A stretch of DNA of 29,422 bases, taken from the IMG/VR virus record IMGVR_UViG_3300010885_005404, positions 1-29,422 of that record; one strand, written 5' to 3'. Positions 1 to 10,293 of this stretch are shown here, one piece after another. This stretch comes from a virus. The notes beneath the pieces were generated by a model, which was not told where the DNA came from, ran no database searches, and saw nothing but the letters and a program-made list of their open reading frames with translations. The translations under genes were made by a program, and so were the position numbers. Within the stretch, counting starts at the first letter, position 1. Every line of letters begins with the position of its first letter.

Positions 1-1
1 T

Positions 2-1612
2 CGAGGAACATTTATTAATAAACCTGCCGGTGATCTATTTACATGGCCATCGCCAGATCTTCCATACGGAAAATTCCCATCAGTGAGTACTGCGTTTAGA
101 ACAAAAACGACTATGGGAATAGCGGGAGTCGTGACGGCTGGCACTGTTGGCACGGGCCAATTCTCTTGTACTGCAACATCTCTCGCGATAAATCAAGAAG
201 TTGTAATAAGCGGAACTAATACGGGAACCGGATCTATAACAGGATATACGACTCCAAAAACTTATAAAATTACTGTGACAAATGGTTCTACAACATTTAC
301 TCTTGCAAATATAGATGGAAGCGCAATTGCTACTGACACTATTGCAGCTAGGACATTTACTGGATTAACCTTTAATAGAATTACAGCGTACGAAGTAGAC
401 ACTTTAACAGTAAATGATGGTGGTTATGGTTACTCATTCCCTCTTATATTTGGTAATACATTAGGATCTAGTGGAACTAACGTTGTTGCCGGGCCCCTTA
501 TGGATAATGGTAGCGGAGCATCTAGTGGATTTACCTGTAACTTAAACGCTTCTACTCAGAAGAATGAAGCTGAGATAATTCCTCTTCTTACTTCTGCAGG
601 AGAAATCGGTGGATATGTTGTTACAAAACCTGGGATTGGTTATACGTTTGCGCAAATAGAAGTTATTGGCAAAAAGAGAATAGAAGGAAACCTTGAAAAT
701 CCCTATACAGATTTAGTCGGAAGTCCTAGTAATGATCAAGGATATGTTTCTGGATTTAGTAAAGCATCAATTTTACTTGGGTTTGGTGTTGGCGATTTAG
801 ATACTAAACAGTCTAACGTAGAATTATTAGCAGTCGATGGCGCCATATATGTAATTAAGGTGGAAAATGGCGGAAACGGTTATGATTCTAATACTGTACT
901 AACTATTAATGGAAATGGTAGTGGATGTACTGCAGTTCCAGTTATATCGAACGGTAAAATCGTATCTATAAACGTAACTAATGCAGGATCTGGTTATACA
1001 ATAGCATCAATAAGTATAAGTGGAGGTGGAGGTTCTGGAGCACAACTAAGACCAATCATCTCTCCTCCAGGCGGTCATGGTAAAGACGCAGTGTCAGAAT
1101 TATATTCTAGTACAATTATGTTTGTGACTAAGATTGCAAAAGAAACAAACAAAGGTGTTGATGTTACTAACGATTATCGTCAAATTACTATTCTAAAAGA
1201 CCCAAAGATCTTTGCAGAAGATTCTTCTTATAGAAATGCAGTTGGATCTCCTTGCGCCGTATTTACGTGTGATGTAAATACACTTAATACTACTACGTAT
1301 TCGCAATTGTCATTAGATGATACGCTCTATTATTCTATTTCCGGATCAATTAAACAATTTACTCTCATTGAGAAGTCTCAGATTGATGATAAATACTATT
1401 TGTTAGTGATGTTAAACGATAACTATCTACCTTCAACTGGTGATTCTGTGTATAAAATATCGGGAAGTAATAGTTATAGTATCTCCATATCATCAATAAA
1501 CAAACCTGATTTCAACAAGTATTCTGGGGAATTGGTATACATTGATAACAGATCTAAGTTTACTTCATCAGCAGAACAGACACTCGTAGCATCAACGCTA
1601 ATTAGCTTTTAA
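2..1612 (+). CDS. 8: Baseplate wedge protein gp8-like, 5'-truncated by window edge
   Basis: The reading frame is open from base 2, so the N-terminus lies outside the window. The GTG at 83 is in frame, but the upstream residues (FINKPAGDLF, YGKFPS) look like protein, so it is probably not the start. The C-terminus carries the gp8 signature: YRQITILKDP near 1175-1205, and an ending with YSGELVYIDNR (about 1519-1550) that resembles the SGEMIYMENR ending of T4 gp8. A GGHGKDAVSEL motif sits near 1071-1105. T4 gp8 is 334 aa and forms a dimer in the baseplate wedge; this copy exceeds 536 aa. The extra length is a Thr/Gly-rich beta module (about 128-359) and four GGxGY-type repeats (about 418, 632, 871 and 983). 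The next gene starts 12 nt downstream. The gp8 assignment rests on motif recall, not on a search. Confidence 0.72.
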   Translation, partial: RGTFINKPAGDLFTWPSPDLPYGKFPSVSTAFRTKTTMGIAGVVTAGTVGTGQFSCTATSLAINQEVVISGTNTGTGSITGYTTPKTYKITVTNGSTTFTLANIDGSAIATDTIAARTFTGLTFNRITAYEVDTLTVNDGGYGYSFPLIFGNTLGSSGTNVVAGPLMDNGSGASSGFTCNLNASTQKNEAEIIPLLTSAGEIGGYVVTKPGIGYTFAQIEVIGKKRIEGNLENPYTDLVGSPSNDQGYVSGFSKASILLGFGVGDLDTKQSNVELLAVDGAIYVIKVENGGNGYDSNTVLTINGNGSGCTAVPVISNGKIVSINVTNAGSGYTIASISISGGGGSGAQLRPIISPPGGHGKDAVSELYSSTIMFVTKIAKETNKGVDVTNDYRQITILKDPKIFAEDSSYRNAVGSPCAVFTCDVNTLNTTTYSQLSLDDTLYYSISGSIKQFTLIEKSQIDDKYYLLVMLNDNYLPSTGDSVYKISGSNSYSISISSINKPDFNKYSGELVYIDNRSKFTSSAEQTLVASTLISF

Positions 1613-1624
1613 GAGAAAAAAAAC

Positions 1625-4600
1625 ATGGCACTAGACTTTTCTATTGAACCATTCTTCGACGATTATTCCGAAGATGACAAATATCATAAAATTCTTTTTC
1701 GACCTGGTTATGCCGTACAGGCGCGAGAGCTAACACAGCTTCAAACAATTCTTCAAGAGCAAATTCGTCGTCATGGTGATCACATCTTCAAAGAAGGTGC
1801 TATGGTTATCCCAGGCCAGATTGCTTATGACTTGAATTATAATTATGTTGCACTAACATTCTCTGCTGGCGCTAACGTAGAATCCATTTTAAGTAAGTTA
1901 GTAGGACTAGAGATTAAGAACGCATCCGGTCTTAGCGCAATAGTAATGAATTATACATTACCAGAAGGTGATGATCCTGCCACTATTTTTGTTAAGTATC
2001 TTAATTCAGTACAAGATCCTGCTACTGGAAATAACATTAGCACATTTGATGTTGCAGAATCTCTTGCTCCTACTGGAAATCCAGAATTAGCTGTCACTGT
2101 TGCGGGTGAAACGGCAACTACTGTTGTTCCTATAGGAAAGGGATGTGCTGCAACGATTCAACGCGGCATATACTATATTAAGAAAAAGTTTGTACTTGTA
2201 ACTGAACAAACTGTTATTTTAGACAAATACACGAATAGTCCATCTTATAGAGTTGGATTACAATTTAACGAAAGCGTTATTTATCCAGAAGACAACGAAC
2301 AACTTCTTGACAACGCTTTAGGATCTCCAAATTACGCTGCGCCTGGTGCAGCTCGTCATTATGTAGATTTAGTCCTAACAAAACTTTCATTAACTTCAGA
2401 GACTTCTACAGAGTTTATCGATCTATTAAGATTGCAAAATGGCAATGTTATATTTAAGATCGATAGAACAAATTATGCCGAGATTGAAAAAACTCTTGCA
2501 CGTAGAACGTATGATGAATCTGGAGACTATGCACTAGATCCATTCAATATTCAAGCTAAAGAATATAGAAACAATCTCAGAGGAGATTGGGCTGCTGGAG
2601 AAAAGTTTATTCAAGGCGATCTTATCAAAATTTCTGATGGCGGTTTAGGATTTTGGTATTTTGTTGCTGTAAAGTCTGGAGTGACTGGCAACACTAGACC
2701 TTCAACTGCTTTTACATCTGCCGTAAATGGATCAGCAGATTATGTAGATGATAATGGCGTTAGATGGGAATATTCTCGTTATCCAAACTTTAATCAGGGT
2801 TTAGTAACATTTACTTCCGGTAGTTCCGAATATGCTAATTTTACTTTAAATGATCATATACATCTAAATGGAATGGTTACACATGGCGTTGAAGCTGGTA
2901 AAGCGTATGTTCGCGGTTACGAAATAGAAAAACTAGCTACACAATTTTTAAATGCATATAAGTCTAGAAATGTTCCTCAAGGATCTAATGCTTTAGCTAA
3001 ATATCTCGGTTTAGCTAGTAGCACTGACGCTGTTACGACTGTTCCTGCTGTAGTAGATTCAATTTCTTCTACAAAGACTGCCACATTTGATATGTCTATG
3101 GGTTCATATGTAGTAGTTAATAATACTGCATACTTACCAGATATAGTCACATTTGGACGAACAAATCTACATTATGTCACTAAAGCTCTTTCCCATTATG
3201 GAGGAACATTAGCAACAGTAGCAATAACTGGAACAAGTGGTCAGTTTTCATGTGCTTCTGGACTAGCTTTATATATTGGACAAAGAATTACTATAACCGG
3301 AACTCCAACAGGAACACCTATTACTGGGTACACAAATGGAACTGGAACACAGTATGTGATCATTGAAACAAATGGTTCAACTACATTCAGAATTGGAACT
3401 CTTAGTGGAACCGCTGTAACAACTGCTGCAGGTACACCTACTGGTTTAACATATACAATAACTGGTACTGGCGTAGGCACTGCTAGAGTCAGAGCATTTG
3501 AAAAACATCTTTCAAGTAACACTAACTATAAGACATTCCTATTCGATATTTCGATGAATGCAGGATTTTCATTCGCGGAAATTAAGTCTATTGCTACAAA
3601 TAACTCGACTGAATTTAAAGCCGATATCATTTTAGATTCCGGAATAGCTGTACTTAATAATCCTTCGCAATCGTCATTAATCTATAAACTGCCTGATTAT
3701 GCAGTATCTGAGATTTCATCTGCTGAATACATTGTAGTTGTACAGCTTCCACAACAAAATTCAACAGCAGGTGCTACTCCAACTTTATCGTATAATAACA
3801 CTGCGTTCGGCGGAATGACATTTGAAAGTGGATTAGATGACGATAACTATATCGTTATAAACAGTGGAACTGGCGCTATAGTTACTCCTACGACTATTGC
3901 TACAACTAGTACTACATTAACTATTAGTGGTGGACTAGCTGCTAATACACCGTATAAAGTATTAGCAACTATGAAAAGAGTTGGCACTAGTAATATTCAA
4001 CACACTCGTGCAATTACAGATGCTACGCAATCTATTAATACACAAATTGATGCTCAAGCTAATGTAATCACACTTGAACAGTCATATGTTTCAAGAATAG
4101 TTTCTGTAAGAATGTCTAGTCAAGCTTGGGGCACAGCAAGTCCTACTTATACTACTGATATCACTAACAGATATCTATTTGACGCAGGTCAGCGTGATAC
4201 TCATCTTGCATCTTGCACGCTCACATTAGATCCTTCAGCCACAGTACCTGCTGGTCCTATCCAAATAAAATATGAATATGTAAACAAAACTTCAAGTACT
4301 AAATCATCATTTAACGCAGTTGGAACTTATACGCACTCTGCGTCTAATATGACATATGACCAGATCCTATCAGTATCTGGTCAACCACTGAGAGATTCTA
4401 TTGACTTTAGACCATATCAGTCTGGTTCTACACCGACATTCACTGAACAGTATCTACCAAAATATGGTAGTACAGGCTCATTTAGTTATAACAATTATCT
4501 ATCTAGAATAGATGATATTTCATTGAGTAGTACTGGAAATTATATTATATCAAGAGGTATTCCAGGTACTTCATCTGGTGCGCGTGTGCCAAATGATTGT

Positions 4601-7600
4601 ATGAAGTTAGCTAGAATTACTTACGAACCATATACATTTACAAATGGTCAGAAGCCTGGCGTAGTAATTGACAGAGCTGAAAACAAACGCTATACGATGC
4701 GCGACATTGGTAAGCTAGAGCGTAGAATACAAGATCTAGAATATTATACAGCATTAAGCTTAACTGAACTAGAAACTAAGAATATGCGAATAGTAGATTC
4801 TAGTGGATTAGATCGCTATCAGAATGGTTTCTTAGTAGATTCTTTTGATGGTCAAGGTGTTGGAAATGCGTCATCTGATGATTGGAACGCATCTATAGAT
4901 TCTAAAAACAAAGAACTAAGACCATTCTTCTCTCAAAAACAAGTGACGCTGCTTGAAAACGTTTCAGCAGTTGATAGAAGTTATAAAGTTTCTGGAGACT
5001 TAGTAACACTTCCATATACTGAAGAAGTTCTAATAGAACAGAGAGCAGTTACTACTACAGAATTTGTAAATCCTTATAATCTGCATTCTTATAGGGGAAT
5101 CCTATCTATTAATCCTTGGTCTGACACTTGGTTCTCCACTCATCATCGTCCAGATATTATAATTAATGACGAAGGGCAATATAACGCAATTGTGGCTAAA
5201 GCTGAAGCAGATGGAATATTAGGTACTGTATGGAATAATTGGCAAGTTAATTTCTCTTCAACTAAATCACTTGCAACAAGATTACAAAATCTTGGCGCAT
5301 GGTCACAGGCGGATACGACTATCTTAAGTAGTGCGAATAATGGAGGCACATTCTGGAGAAGTCGTAGCACATTCACTGCAGAAGAATTAGATTTTATTGG
5401 AAATACAGATCGTAATGTTTGGAGCGACCAAGCAAATTCTGTTGCTGGTTCTCGCGTAATTACACTTGAAACTTCTGCAGTAGAAACAAAAAGCTCTCGC
5501 GCTGGAACACGCTCTTTCATTGTCGATAAAGTTGATTCGAGAGTAGCAGACGATCGTGTTGTAGAAACGCAAATAGTACCATACATTCGACCACGTTCAG
5601 TATTATTCACTGGATTTGGATTTAAGCCAGAGACTAAGATGTATGCGTTCTTTGATAATATTCCAGTAGATTCTTACATAGAATCGTGCACTAGAATTAA
5701 AATTACTCCTATAATTAAAGCCGCACCTACTACATACTATCCTCTTAGATTTGACACTGAAAGAAATGCTGGATCTGCAGTAAGTAACGCAGAACGTACA
5801 GTATATTATTCTGATGGAATTCCAGTGACTGGAACTGTGACATTTACAAATGGAAGTGCGACTGTACAAGGTCTTGGAACATCGTTTAATACTCAGATAT
5901 CTGCTGGAGACACGATTGTAGTTGATGCAGCACAGCGCTATGAAGTATTGTCTGTTAGCAATAGCGGCGTTACTAGCGGCGTTACACTAACATTAAAGAC
6001 TAATTACACTGGCGTAACAGCCAGTAGCGCAAATATTTCTATTAAAGTTATTAAACCTAATAACATGACTTCAGAAGTAGAAGTTGCATTCAACCACGGC
6101 GAAGTTATTAAAGAATATGTAGGCAATATTGCAACAGGAAAAAGCGCAATTGTAGTCGGACAGGAATTGTTCAAAGGCGAATACTACATTTACGTATTAA
6201 ATATCAAAGGCACTGATAATCAATTCTCAAAAGCAGAAAATGCAGAATTAAGAGGAGAGTATACCGGTGCTGGAGAAATTCCTCGTGTAAAATTTGTACA
6301 AATGGATGCTCCAGGTGCTGGCATAATTAGTACGTACACTGGACAAGTTCTTGGCATATTTAAGATTCCAAGTAATCCTATTTTAAAGTTTAGAACCGGT
6401 ACACGTGAATTAAGATTCTCTGACAGTCCATCTACTGATGCCGCAGGACGCGCAGCAACTGAATCTACAAATGGCTCTACAATGTATCAAGCTAATGGTC
6501 TTGTAGAGATTATGCAAAGAACAATCATTTCCACAAGAACTGCTGATGTTGTTTCTCAACAAGTTTCAGATGAACAAACTATCGTTACGACAAACGAAAG
6601 ATTAACTCGCGATACTGGATGGTTTGATCCACTCGCGCAAACATTCTTAGTTCAGCAAGAAAACGGCGCATTCTTAACATCTGTTGATTTATTCTTTGCA
6701 GCAAGAGATCCTAATCTTAAGATTCCATGCCGTATAGAAATTCGAGAAGTTGTTAATGGATATCCTGGTGCAAAAGTGTTACCATTCTCTAGAGTGGAAA
6801 TGAAAGCGACTGATGTTAACTTGAGTACAACAGATGCTGGTGGAAATACTACTATTGTTGCAACTACATTTAAGTTTTCATCACCTGTATTTGTACAAAA
6901 CGGCGTAGAGTATGCTCTAGTTGTGCTATCTGATTCTGACAGTTATAAGATTTGGATTTCTCAAACCGATCAAACAGACGTGTTAACTAGGACAAAAATT
7001 CTTTCTCAACCATATAATGGCGTATTGTTCAAGTCACAAAATGCATCTGCATGGACTGCTGATCAAACTCAAGATATGAAGTTTGTAATTAGAAGAGCTA
7101 AGTTTACACAATCATCAAAAACAATTGAATTTATTCCTCCAAAGCTAGGATACACAAATCTAAGATTCAATCCTTTTAATCTTATAACAGACTCAGGCAA
7201 GTGTAGAGTTGATCATCCAAATCATGGAATGGTTGTGGGTAATAAAGTAGTCTTTATGAGTAGACAGATAGTAAATTCTATAAATGGCATATTAGCTACG
7301 ACGATATTTAGATCAGCTGGTCATGAAATTATTTCTGCAGAACTTGATTCATATGTAATTGACTTTGGCGTTAATTCTACTGGAACTGGAAAAGTTGGCG
7401 GAGGCTATATAGCAGCAAGTGAAAATTACGAGTTCCAAACTGCATTACTAGAGGTTGGCGAGATTGTTCCAGCTAGTTGTTCAGTATCATATCAGGTAAA
7501 GAGTATTCCTCACAGTAGTAGTTATTCGGTGTCTTCTGCGCCAGTCTTATATAATATAACACCTAAGGAAAACAGAGACTTTGATGCTACTCAAGTTTAT

Positions 7601-8461
7601 CCATCCGAGATCAACTATCCAAGTGTTACATTCCCAAGTAGACTTAGTGTGATAGCTACGCTGAATCCAGGGTCTACAGATTCTATATCTCCAGTTATAG
7701 ACTTAAGCCGAATTGCTCTCACTATGGTTAGCAATAAAGTAGACTCTCCAGATTATCTTATAAATGATTCCGCTTTAGATGTATTCCCAATATCTTCGGG
7801 TAATGTATCTATAGGCGTAGGCAGCGCAATAGAATTGCCAACGATAGATGGTTATCCAACTATGCTAGTAAATTCTACTAACTCAGCAACACTATTCACT
7901 AACTTGAACAATAACCTGAGCGCTGGCGATATGATTAGATTTGTATACGTTGGAATTACTGATGCAACTCGCTACGCAATCATTTCGGATAAGAGCCGTG
8001 ACGGTGCTGGAAACTTATATCTAACTTTAGAAGCACTAGATTCTAGTAAACCTATTATATCTGCAAGTCAAGTAACTCTTACTTGGATGTCTCACTTTAA
8101 GTCAGAGTATGCATCAATTGGCGGATCTACACATAGTAAATATGTAACTAAGAAGATAAACTTTTCTCGTACATCTGATATGCTTCGCATTATGTTCGGA
8201 GCACTGATACCGAATGAAGCAGAAGTTGAAATTTATTATAAGACTGGAAATAGTGTAGACGGTGACTTCATTGCATCACGTTATTATAAAATGCTTCCAT
8301 CGAGTTATAGTAAGTCATCTACAGAGTTTTCTGAAATAGTAGCAAGTGCAGAAGGTTTAGATTTATTCGATAGCGTAATAATTAAGTTAGTAATGAAGTC
8401 TACGAATAAGGCTAAGGTGCCTCGTATACAAGACTTCAGAGTTATAGCGTGTGCAGCATGA
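1625..8461 (+). CDS. Giant tail/baseplate-associated structural protein (DUF4815-type), 2278 aa
   Basis: The N-terminus (FRPGYAVQARELTQLQTILQ, then HGDHIFKEGAMVIPG) matches my memory of the DUF4815 family, large virion proteins found beside gene 8 in T4-like phages of aquatic bacteria. Visible parts: the DUF4815-like region at about residues 1-450; a Thr/Gly beta module at about 527-618 that is also present in the preceding gene; a short helical stretch around 1015-1050 (RDIGKLERRIQDLEYYTAL); a GTVTFTNGSATVQGLGTSF module at about 1401-1465; and a jelly-roll-looking segment from about 1665 (GWFDPLAQTFLV) to 1830. The extreme C-terminus (SRYYKMLP, VPRIQDFRVIA) resembles the ending of the same family. 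No enzyme motif is seen. It probably forms part of the baseplate periphery or a side fibre. The start is ATG 12 nt after gene 8, with a weak GAG ribosome site; the end overlaps the next gene by ATGA. Confidence 0.7.
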   Translation: MALDFSIEPFFDDYSEDDKYHKILFRPGYAVQARELTQLQTILQEQIRRHGDHIFKEGAMVIPGQIAYDLNYNYVALTFSAGANVESILSKLVGLEIKNASGLSAIVMNYTLPEGDDPATIFVKYLNSVQDPATGNNISTFDVAESLAPTGNPELAVTVAGETATTVVPIGKGCAATIQRGIYYIKKKFVLVTEQTVILDKYTNSPSYRVGLQFNESVIYPEDNEQLLDNALGSPNYAAPGAARHYVDLVLTKLSLTSETSTEFIDLLRLQNGNVIFKIDRTNYAEIEKTLARRTYDESGDYALDPFNIQAKEYRNNLRGDWAAGEKFIQGDLIKISDGGLGFWYFVAVKSGVTGNTRPSTAFTSAVNGSADYVDDNGVRWEYSRYPNFNQGLVTFTSGSSEYANFTLNDHIHLNGMVTHGVEAGKAYVRGYEIEKLATQFLNAYKSRNVPQGSNALAKYLGLASSTDAVTTVPAVVDSISSTKTATFDMSMGSYVVVNNTAYLPDIVTFGRTNLHYVTKALSHYGGTLATVAITGTSGQFSCASGLALYIGQRITITGTPTGTPITGYTNGTGTQYVIIETNGSTTFRIGTLSGTAVTTAAGTPTGLTYTITGTGVGTARVRAFEKHLSSNTNYKTFLFDISMNAGFSFAEIKSIATNNSTEFKADIILDSGIAVLNNPSQSSLIYKLPDYAVSEISSAEYIVVVQLPQQNSTAGATPTLSYNNTAFGGMTFESGLDDDNYIVINSGTGAIVTPTTIATTSTTLTISGGLAANTPYKVLATMKRVGTSNIQHTRAITDATQSINTQIDAQANVITLEQSYVSRIVSVRMSSQAWGTASPTYTTDITNRYLFDAGQRDTHLASCTLTLDPSATVPAGPIQIKYEYVNKTSSTKSSFNAVGTYTHSASNMTYDQILSVSGQPLRDSIDFRPYQSGSTPTFTEQYLPKYGSTGSFSYNNYLSRIDDISLSSTGNYIISRGIPGTSSGARVPNDCMKLARITYEPYTFTNGQKPGVVIDRAENKRYTMRDIGKLERRIQDLEYYTALSLTELETKNMRIVDSSGLDRYQNGFLVDSFDGQGVGNASSDDWNASIDSKNKELRPFFSQKQVTLLENVSAVDRSYKVSGDLVTLPYTEEVLIEQRAVTTTEFVNPYNLHSYRGILSINPWSDTWFSTHHRPDIIINDEGQYNAIVAKAEADGILGTVWNNWQVNFSSTKSLATRLQNLGAWSQADTTILSSANNGGTFWRSRSTFTAEELDFIGNTDRNVWSDQANSVAGSRVITLETSAVETKSSRAGTRSFIVDKVDSRVADDRVVETQIVPYIRPRSVLFTGFGFKPETKMYAFFDNIPVDSYIESCTRIKITPIIKAAPTTYYPLRFDTERNAGSAVSNAERTVYYSDGIPVTGTVTFTNGSATVQGLGTSFNTQISAGDTIVVDAAQRYEVLSVSNSGVTSGVTLTLKTNYTGVTASSANISIKVIKPNNMTSEVEVAFNHGEVIKEYVGNIATGKSAIVVGQELFKGEYYIYVLNIKGTDNQFSKAENAELRGEYTGAGEIPRVKFVQMDAPGAGIISTYTGQVLGIFKIPSNPILKFRTGTRELRFSDSPSTDAAGRAATESTNGSTMYQANGLVEIMQRTIISTRTADVVSQQVSDEQTIVTTNERLTRDTGWFDPLAQTFLVQQENGAFLTSVDLFFAARDPNLKIPCRIEIREVVNGYPGAKVLPFSRVEMKATDVNLSTTDAGGNTTIVATTFKFSSPVFVQNGVEYALVVLSDSDSYKIWISQTDQTDVLTRTKILSQPYNGVLFKSQNASAWTADQTQDMKFVIRRAKFTQSSKTIEFIPPKLGYTNLRFNPFNLITDSGKCRVDHPNHGMVVGNKVVFMSRQIVNSINGILATTIFRSAGHEIISAELDSYVIDFGVNSTGTGKVGGGYIAASENYEFQTALLEVGEIVPASCSVSYQVKSIPHSSSYSVSSAPVLYNITPKENRDFDATQVYPSEINYPSVTFPSRLSVIATLNPGSTDSISPVIDLSRIALTMVSNKVDSPDYLINDSALDVFPISSGNVSIGVGSAIELPTIDGYPTMLVNSTNSATLFTNLNNNLSAGDMIRFVYVGITDATRYAIISDKSRDGAGNLYLTLEALDSSKPIISASQVTLTWMSHFKSEYASIGGSTHSKYVTKKINFSRTSDMLRIMFGALIPNEAEVEIYYKTGNSVDGDFIASRYYKMLPSSYSKSSTEFSEIVASAEGLDLFDSVIIKLVMKSTNKAKVPRIQDFRVIACAA

Positions 8462-8688
8462 CGGCACTCTTTAAGAAAGTAGATGGACATGAGTCTCTTA
8501 TAAGAGACATGTCCTCTCATGCCATTATCTCTACTAGCAATTATGAGTTTGAAGAATATAAGAAAAGACGAGACGCTCAGAAAAGACAGATAGATATTGT
8601 TAACAAGCAATCTCATGAAATACAAGAACTTAAAAGCGATATGCAAGAAATAAAGCAATTGCTTAAACAATTAGTTAAAGGCGAGTAA
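8458..8688 (+). CDS. Small coiled-coil protein coupled to the giant structural gene
   Basis: A 76-aa protein starting at the ATG at 8458, which overlaps the upstream TGA as ATGA. An in-frame GTG at 8449 would give three more residues, but the ATGA arrangement is the better start. The N-terminus (ALFKKVDGHESLIRDMSSHAI) resembles small T4-like phage proteins that read L-F-K-K-V-x-x-H...L-V-R-D-x-x-S-x-A-I and sit in the same structural region. The second half is highly charged and helical (YKKRRDAQKRQ, then SHEIQELKSDMQEIKQLLKQL), giving a heptad-like coiled coil from about residue 45. It has no signal peptide or membrane segment and no known function. Tight coupling to the 2278-aa gene suggests a stoichiometric partner or assembly factor; this is inference. 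Confidence 0.75.
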   Translation: MTALFKKVDGHESLIRDMSSHAIISTSNYEFEEYKKRRDAQKRQIDIVNKQSHEIQELKSDMQEIKQLLKQLVKGE

Positions 8689-10290
8689 ATGGCACAGATT
8701 CTTACACAAGCAAGATTAGCTACTACAGTAAATATACCTCTTACTACTAACCTAGAATCAATCCTAATTGATGGGACTACTGTAGTTATTGGGGATAGAA
8801 TACTAGTTAAAGCGCAATCTGACAAAATACAAAATGGCATATACGTCGTAACTCAGGTATCAGCGAATTACAGATTAAGTCGTGCGAGCGATTTTGCTGC
8901 AGCATCATCACAAACTGCAGGTACTATCATATTCGTACAAGAAGGTAGTACATTTGCTGATACTGGTTGGACTATTAGCACCAACGGAATTATCACGGTT
9001 GGAACTACCGCGATTGAATTTGCTAAGTTCTCCGTTAACTTAACACCAGTTGGTTCTAGTATAGGATCATCCATTACTTATCGTGGCGAAAAGGGATATC
9101 CTCTCACTGTAACTGAGCTAGATAATAATTTTAGATACATTACCGATAACCTAGTAACAAAATTAAACATAGTTGATTTTAATTCTATTTCCGTTCGTGA
9201 TAAGATAAATGCTCTTACTGCAGAAGTTGCAAATTTAGATGTATGGAAATTAAGAGGATATGCTCCTTCAACTGGTTCCACGTTAAGTACAATAGCGCTT
9301 AGGGATACTAATTCAGACATATTTGCTAGAAAATTTCAAGGCGACTTAGTTGGAAAGGCCGATTATGCTGGCATTTCAGATTCTGCTATCTTAGCACACA
9401 ATTTTGATGGCTTAATTGCAATTGCTAATGGAGGAACTAATGCTATTACAGAAGCAGGCGCTAGAACTAGTCTCGGAGTAGTACACATAGGCGGTGACAC
9501 TCCAATGGTTGGTAAACTAACTCTAGTTGCAGGAGGTAGCTCTGGTGCATCTTTGAACATACCTTCAAGAATTGCTACTGTTGGAAGTCTTGCTAATGGT
9601 GACGTATGGACTGATTCTACTAATGTATTTTATAGATTAAGTAACGTAACACAAACTGTTGCTCCTCTAAATGCTCCAATTTTTACCGGTGGTGCTCAGT
9701 TTGCAGTTGATATTGCCATTAGTAGTGATAGCAATTCGCTAGCAAATACTGCTTATGTTCAAAAACATAGAACTGAGATTAATACTGCACTTAATCTAAA
9801 AGCACCTATCGCTTCTCCGGCATTTACTGGCACTCCTTCTGCGCCAACAGTTTCTGTAACAGATGGAACAGATGAAGCTGGAACAACCAAGCTAGCAAAT
9901 ACAGCATACGTAGTCAGTAGAATTAATAGAACTCTTCAAAATTATTATACGTCTACTGCAACTGATACTGCAATTTCTACTGCAATATCTCCATTGGCGC
10001 CTTTAGCTTCTCCTGCATTAACAGGAACTCCAACAGCACCTACACAGATTTCTATAGAAAGTAGCACAGCCATTGCTACTACTAAGCACGTTACAGATAA
10101 GATAGCTGACGTTATCGCCAATTATAGTACTACAACTCAAATGGGTACAGCTATCGATAATAAAATTTCAAGTAAGGCAAATACTACGTATGTAGATGGA
10201 TTACAAAATAAATGGGGAACATCTAGAAAATACGTTCAGTCTGCTCAGCCTACTGATGCTGTCGATGGCGACTTCTGGTTTAAGATTTAA
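8689..10290 (+). CDS. Tail fibre protein with phage-tail repeats, 533 aa
   Basis: The start ATG directly follows the upstream stop and has an AAAGG-type ribosome site. Residues about 8-125 form a module common in phage fibres, recognised by GDRILVKAQ, NGIYVVTQV, LSRASDFA, VQEGSTFADTGW and ITVGTTAIEFAKF; a second copy lies in the 1098-aa fibre at 17796. Residues about 134-155 hold GYPLTVTELDNNFRYITDNL, a conserved motif near the N-terminus of many aquatic T4-like fibres. Residues 330-480 contain three repeats of the APIFTGG / SPAFTGTPSAPT / SPALTGTPTAPT kind, each followed by a KLANTAYV-type helix, the classic trimeric fibre-shaft pattern. The chain ends in DAVDGDFWFKI, a usual fibre ending. 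It probably forms a shaft whose tip is supplied by the glycine-rich proteins encoded just downstream. Confidence 0.82.
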   Translation: MAQILTQARLATTVNIPLTTNLESILIDGTTVVIGDRILVKAQSDKIQNGIYVVTQVSANYRLSRASDFAAASSQTAGTIIFVQEGSTFADTGWTISTNGIITVGTTAIEFAKFSVNLTPVGSSIGSSITYRGEKGYPLTVTELDNNFRYITDNLVTKLNIVDFNSISVRDKINALTAEVANLDVWKLRGYAPSTGSTLSTIALRDTNSDIFARKFQGDLVGKADYAGISDSAILAHNFDGLIAIANGGTNAITEAGARTSLGVVHIGGDTPMVGKLTLVAGGSSGASLNIPSRIATVGSLANGDVWTDSTNVFYRLSNVTQTVAPLNAPIFTGGAQFAVDIAISSDSNSLANTAYVQKHRTEINTALNLKAPIASPAFTGTPSAPTVSVTDGTDEAGTTKLANTAYVVSRINRTLQNYYTSTATDTAISTAISPLAPLASPALTGTPTAPTQISIESSTAIATTKHVTDKIADVIANYSTTTQMGTAIDNKISSKANTTYVDGLQNKWGTSRKYVQSAQPTDAVDGDFWFKI

Positions 10291-10293
10291 TAT

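Noticed and set aside
1389-1395. ATAAATA inside gene 8 (also near 14343-14349, 19950 and 29350 in coding sequence) as late promoters
   Set aside because: About eight such heptamers are expected by chance per strand in DNA this A+T-rich. These are deep in genes or too close to the next ATG, so I did not annotate them.
3205-3480. Ubiquitin-activation function suggested by E1 FCCH-like labelling of this module
   Set aside because: Only a beta module is present. There is no adenylation domain or catalytic cysteine region, so it is a structural fold at most.
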